Shown: piece after piece, positions 62,616 to 64,000 of the stretch | Layout: each line of letters starts with the position of its first letter | Numbering within the stretch: the stretch's first letter is position 1 | Assembly (NCBI RefSeq): GCF_010858045.1 | Contig: NZ_JAAGVC010000016.1 | Coordinates: 44,238 to 108,237 of the forward strand | Direction: 5' to 3' | Source of the DNA: Nocardia cyriacigeorgica | Lineage (GTDB): Bacteria; Actinomycetota; Actinomycetes; Mycobacteriales; Mycobacteriaceae | Length of the DNA: 64,000 nt | Position numbers and translations under genes: made by a program | Notes under the pieces: model-generated | What the model was told of the DNA's origin: nothing | Database searches by the model: none | The model's input: only the letters and a program-made list of their open reading frames with translations

Positions 62616-63974
62616 GTGGCTGGTAACAAGCCGACAAAGGACGACATCACTGCGGGTGTCCTCTCTAAAGGCGACGAGCTCGGAGGAGACAAGAATCGGT
62701 GGCTGTACTCCCAGAATGGTGAATACCGTTTCGGGGTCAAGGACGGTAATGCGGTCGTCGAAGAGGTCTCGACCGGAAAGATCGTCAACCAGCTGTCGGA
62801 GGGGAAGAACGGCACCCGGATAAAGTTCGATGAAGAAGGCGGGTGGTTCGGGCAGCAGGGCGCCACCCGGCTGAACCTGGTGGGCCAGAAGACCACCGAG
62901 CTCAACGGCATGGGGGGTAAGCAGGAAAGGACAGAAGATGTCAATGTATGGGCAACGAAAACCAGCAACTCGACATTTGACGGCCCGGCCTCAGAAGGCA
63001 AAGACTGGGAAAACGACGACGGTCATGAGCCGGACTACTTCGTGCTCACCAACGATGGTCGGATAGCTGCGATCAAGGGAGGAATCCCGAAAAGCTGGGA
63101 TAAATACAATCCCGAAGCCGATACGGGCACGATCGCGGTATGGGGCAAGCCGCACCAGGGCCTGAAAGCCGGTACCAGTCCGAAGAACTACCCACTCGAG
63201 TTCAAGCTTCCCAAGGGTGGGGAAAAGCCATCGCCGGCGCTCGGCCGCTGGGTGGATTTCATGAACTTGAAGCTGAAGCACATCGGGCATCAGATGGGCT
63301 CGAAGAACCCGGAGATTCCGAAGTTCCTCGTCGAGGGCAAGAATAAAAAGGGTGGTACCACCCTGAAGGACGAATTCTTCGACACTTCCTATGTGAAGCC
63401 TCTGGAGGGGGCGGGAGAGGCCAACAAGGGCTACCAGGATGTGAACAAGAAGATCGGCAAGAAGTACGACGAATTCAAGGAATACGACAAGCATCTGAAG
63501 AAGTTGGCGGAAAAGCTGACGAACGACAATGTCGCCACTTACAAGAAGATGTACGACAATGTCGAGACCGCGAACGAGGCGATCGCCAAGCAACTGTCCA
63601 AAGGTGTCAAAGGCGAGAAGGGCAGTACTGCTGCGGGTATCCAAAGTATTTTGGAAGAGTATCCGCTGTACGGCATCATGAGTGGTTCGGTCCAGAAATG
63701 CACGGATTTGCTCGTCGCCTATGTCGACGAGTCGGCCGCAGGCCATAAAGAACCGCCCAAGGACGGTAAGGGCGACGGCGGTAAGGGGGACGGGAAAGGC
63801 GACGGCGACGGTAAGGGGGACGGGAAAGGCGACGGCGACGGTAAGGGGGACGGAAAGGGCGACGAGGACGGAAAGGGCGGCAACGGCGGCGGCAACAGTG
63901 GCGGCGGCAGCAGTGGCGGCCGGTCAGCCAGTCGGCCGGATCGAAGCGACCAGCGCCATCGATACCTCGTGTGA
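62616..63974 (+). CDS. Lectin-like, Lys-rich protein with DGKG repeats
   Basis: 452 residues. Residues ~15-165 repeat motifs reminiscent of bulb-type (beta-prism II) lectins: 'LYSQNGEYRFGVKDGNAVVEE' and 'FVLTNDGRIAAIKG'. Residues 170-270 are Lys/Pro/Gly-rich; 270-365 is a helical region ('NKKIGKKYDEFKEYDKHLKKLAEKL') with one Cys. The C-terminus is DGKGDG repeats, then Gly/Ser and a basic tail. No signal peptide. Codon use is AAG-rich and the GC is visibly lower than in the neighbours. AAGGGG eight bases upstream picks GTG 62616. Sugar binding is inference. Confidence 0.6.
   Translation: MAGNKPTKDDITAGVLSKGDELGGDKNRWLYSQNGEYRFGVKDGNAVVEEVSTGKIVNQLSEGKNGTRIKFDEEGGWFGQQGATRLNLVGQKTTELNGMGGKQERTEDVNVWATKTSNSTFDGPASEGKDWENDDGHEPDYFVLTNDGRIAAIKGGIPKSWDKYNPEADTGTIAVWGKPHQGLKAGTSPKNYPLEFKLPKGGEKPSPALGRWVDFMNLKLKHIGHQMGSKNPEIPKFLVEGKNKKGGTTLKDEFFDTSYVKPLEGAGEANKGYQDVNKKIGKKYDEFKEYDKHLKKLAEKLTNDNVATYKKMYDNVETANEAIAKQLSKGVKGEKGSTAAGIQSILEEYPLYGIMSGSVQKCTDLLVAYVDESAAGHKEPPKDGKGDGGKGDGKGDGDGKGDGKGDGDGKGDGKGDEDGKGGNGGGNSGGGSSGGRSASRPDRSDQRHRYLV
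63781..63870. repeat. Three 30-bp direct repeats inside the lectin-like gene
   Basis: A 30-bp unit encoding GKGDGKGDGD occurs at 63781-63810 and 63811-63840 identically, and 63841-63870 with a few changes. It produces the charged DGKG segment of the protein and is liable to copy-number change. Confidence 0.93.
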
Positions 63975-64000
63975 CGGTATCCGTGATCTGGGAAACCATG

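Noticed and set aside
63781..63870. Possible CRISPR-like repeats
   Set aside because: The 30-bp repeats are contiguous, without spacers, and are part of a reading frame.
63998..64000. ATG at the very end, preceded by GGGAAACC
   Set aside because: May start the next gene, but no coding sequence is visible.

Overview
The window is high-GC, densely packed actinobacterial chromosome. The block zinc-ribbon protein / RNase H-phosphatase / panB / caeA-like peptidase / glnA2 / glnE / DUF4191 / RDD / glnA1 matches the gene content that mycobacteria carry around Rv2219-Rv2229c. DUF732-like lipoproteins, a deazaflavin-type reductase and a Ser-loading NRPS fit a Nocardia-like member of the Mycobacteriales. 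No rRNA, tRNA, CRISPR array, transposase or phage gene was seen. The species call is inference from gene content.

Layout. 1-1713: a truncated NarL-type sensor kinase (-) divergent from an exported HbpS/GlcG-like protein, the pairing of heme-sensing SenS/HbpS systems. 1873-6512: a GT4 glycosyltransferase fused in frame to a cytochrome P450 (-), divergent from a second glycosyltransferase and an ABC-2 permease. 6629-8670: housekeeping zinc-ribbon coiled coil and RNase HI/histidine phosphatase fusion. 9022-19399: a biosynthetic cluster with an FAD monooxygenase fused to a condensation/PapA-like acyltransferase, a dimodular NRPS (C-A[Ser]-T-C-A-T-TE) and a small membrane protein. 19475-24616: molybdenum genes (moeA, modC, modB, modA, an HTH-Mop regulator) with a DHFR/RibD-like enzyme between moeA and modC.

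24736-32426 is a run of small accessory enzymes: proline iminopeptidase, GNAT, SDR, a CxxC flavoprotein with a methyltransferase, a MerR regulator divergent from an imine-reductase-like gene, a second methyltransferase and an alpha/beta hydrolase. 32458-32921 is rnpB (RNase P RNA) with a strong terminator. 32959-45408 holds lipoproteins, an RNB ribonuclease, a lipoprotein-pip-CHAD operon, panB, a caeA-like peptidase, glnA2 and glnE. 45491-55606 separates glnE from glnA1: a TetR/LLM-oxidoreductase pair around an elaborate operator, an active-site-less HPr-like protein, an EEP-family enzyme, a zinc metallopeptidase lipoprotein, and a translationally coupled three-hydrolase operon. The last gene of that operon is a monoacylglycerol-lipase-like enzyme with a 460-residue histone-like/acidic tail. 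55795-58954: DUF4191, RDD and glnA1, whose promoter carries a full double GlnR box. 59209-64000: small reductase, secreted protein, GerW-like protein, TetR, then a YbaB-like gene leading an uncharacterised four-gene locus that ends in a lectin-like, lysine-rich protein with DGKG repeats.

Two signals recur. First, many starts lack a Shine-Dalgarno and sit 6-8 nt after a TAnnnT -10 box, so about a dozen genes look leaderless; this was used to choose starts. Second, several divergent gene pairs hold near-perfect inverted repeats that look like operators. The most unusual proteins are the tailed lipase, the GT4-P450 fusion, the monooxygenase-acyltransferase fusion next to the NRPS, the degenerate HPr, and the lectin-like terminal locus.
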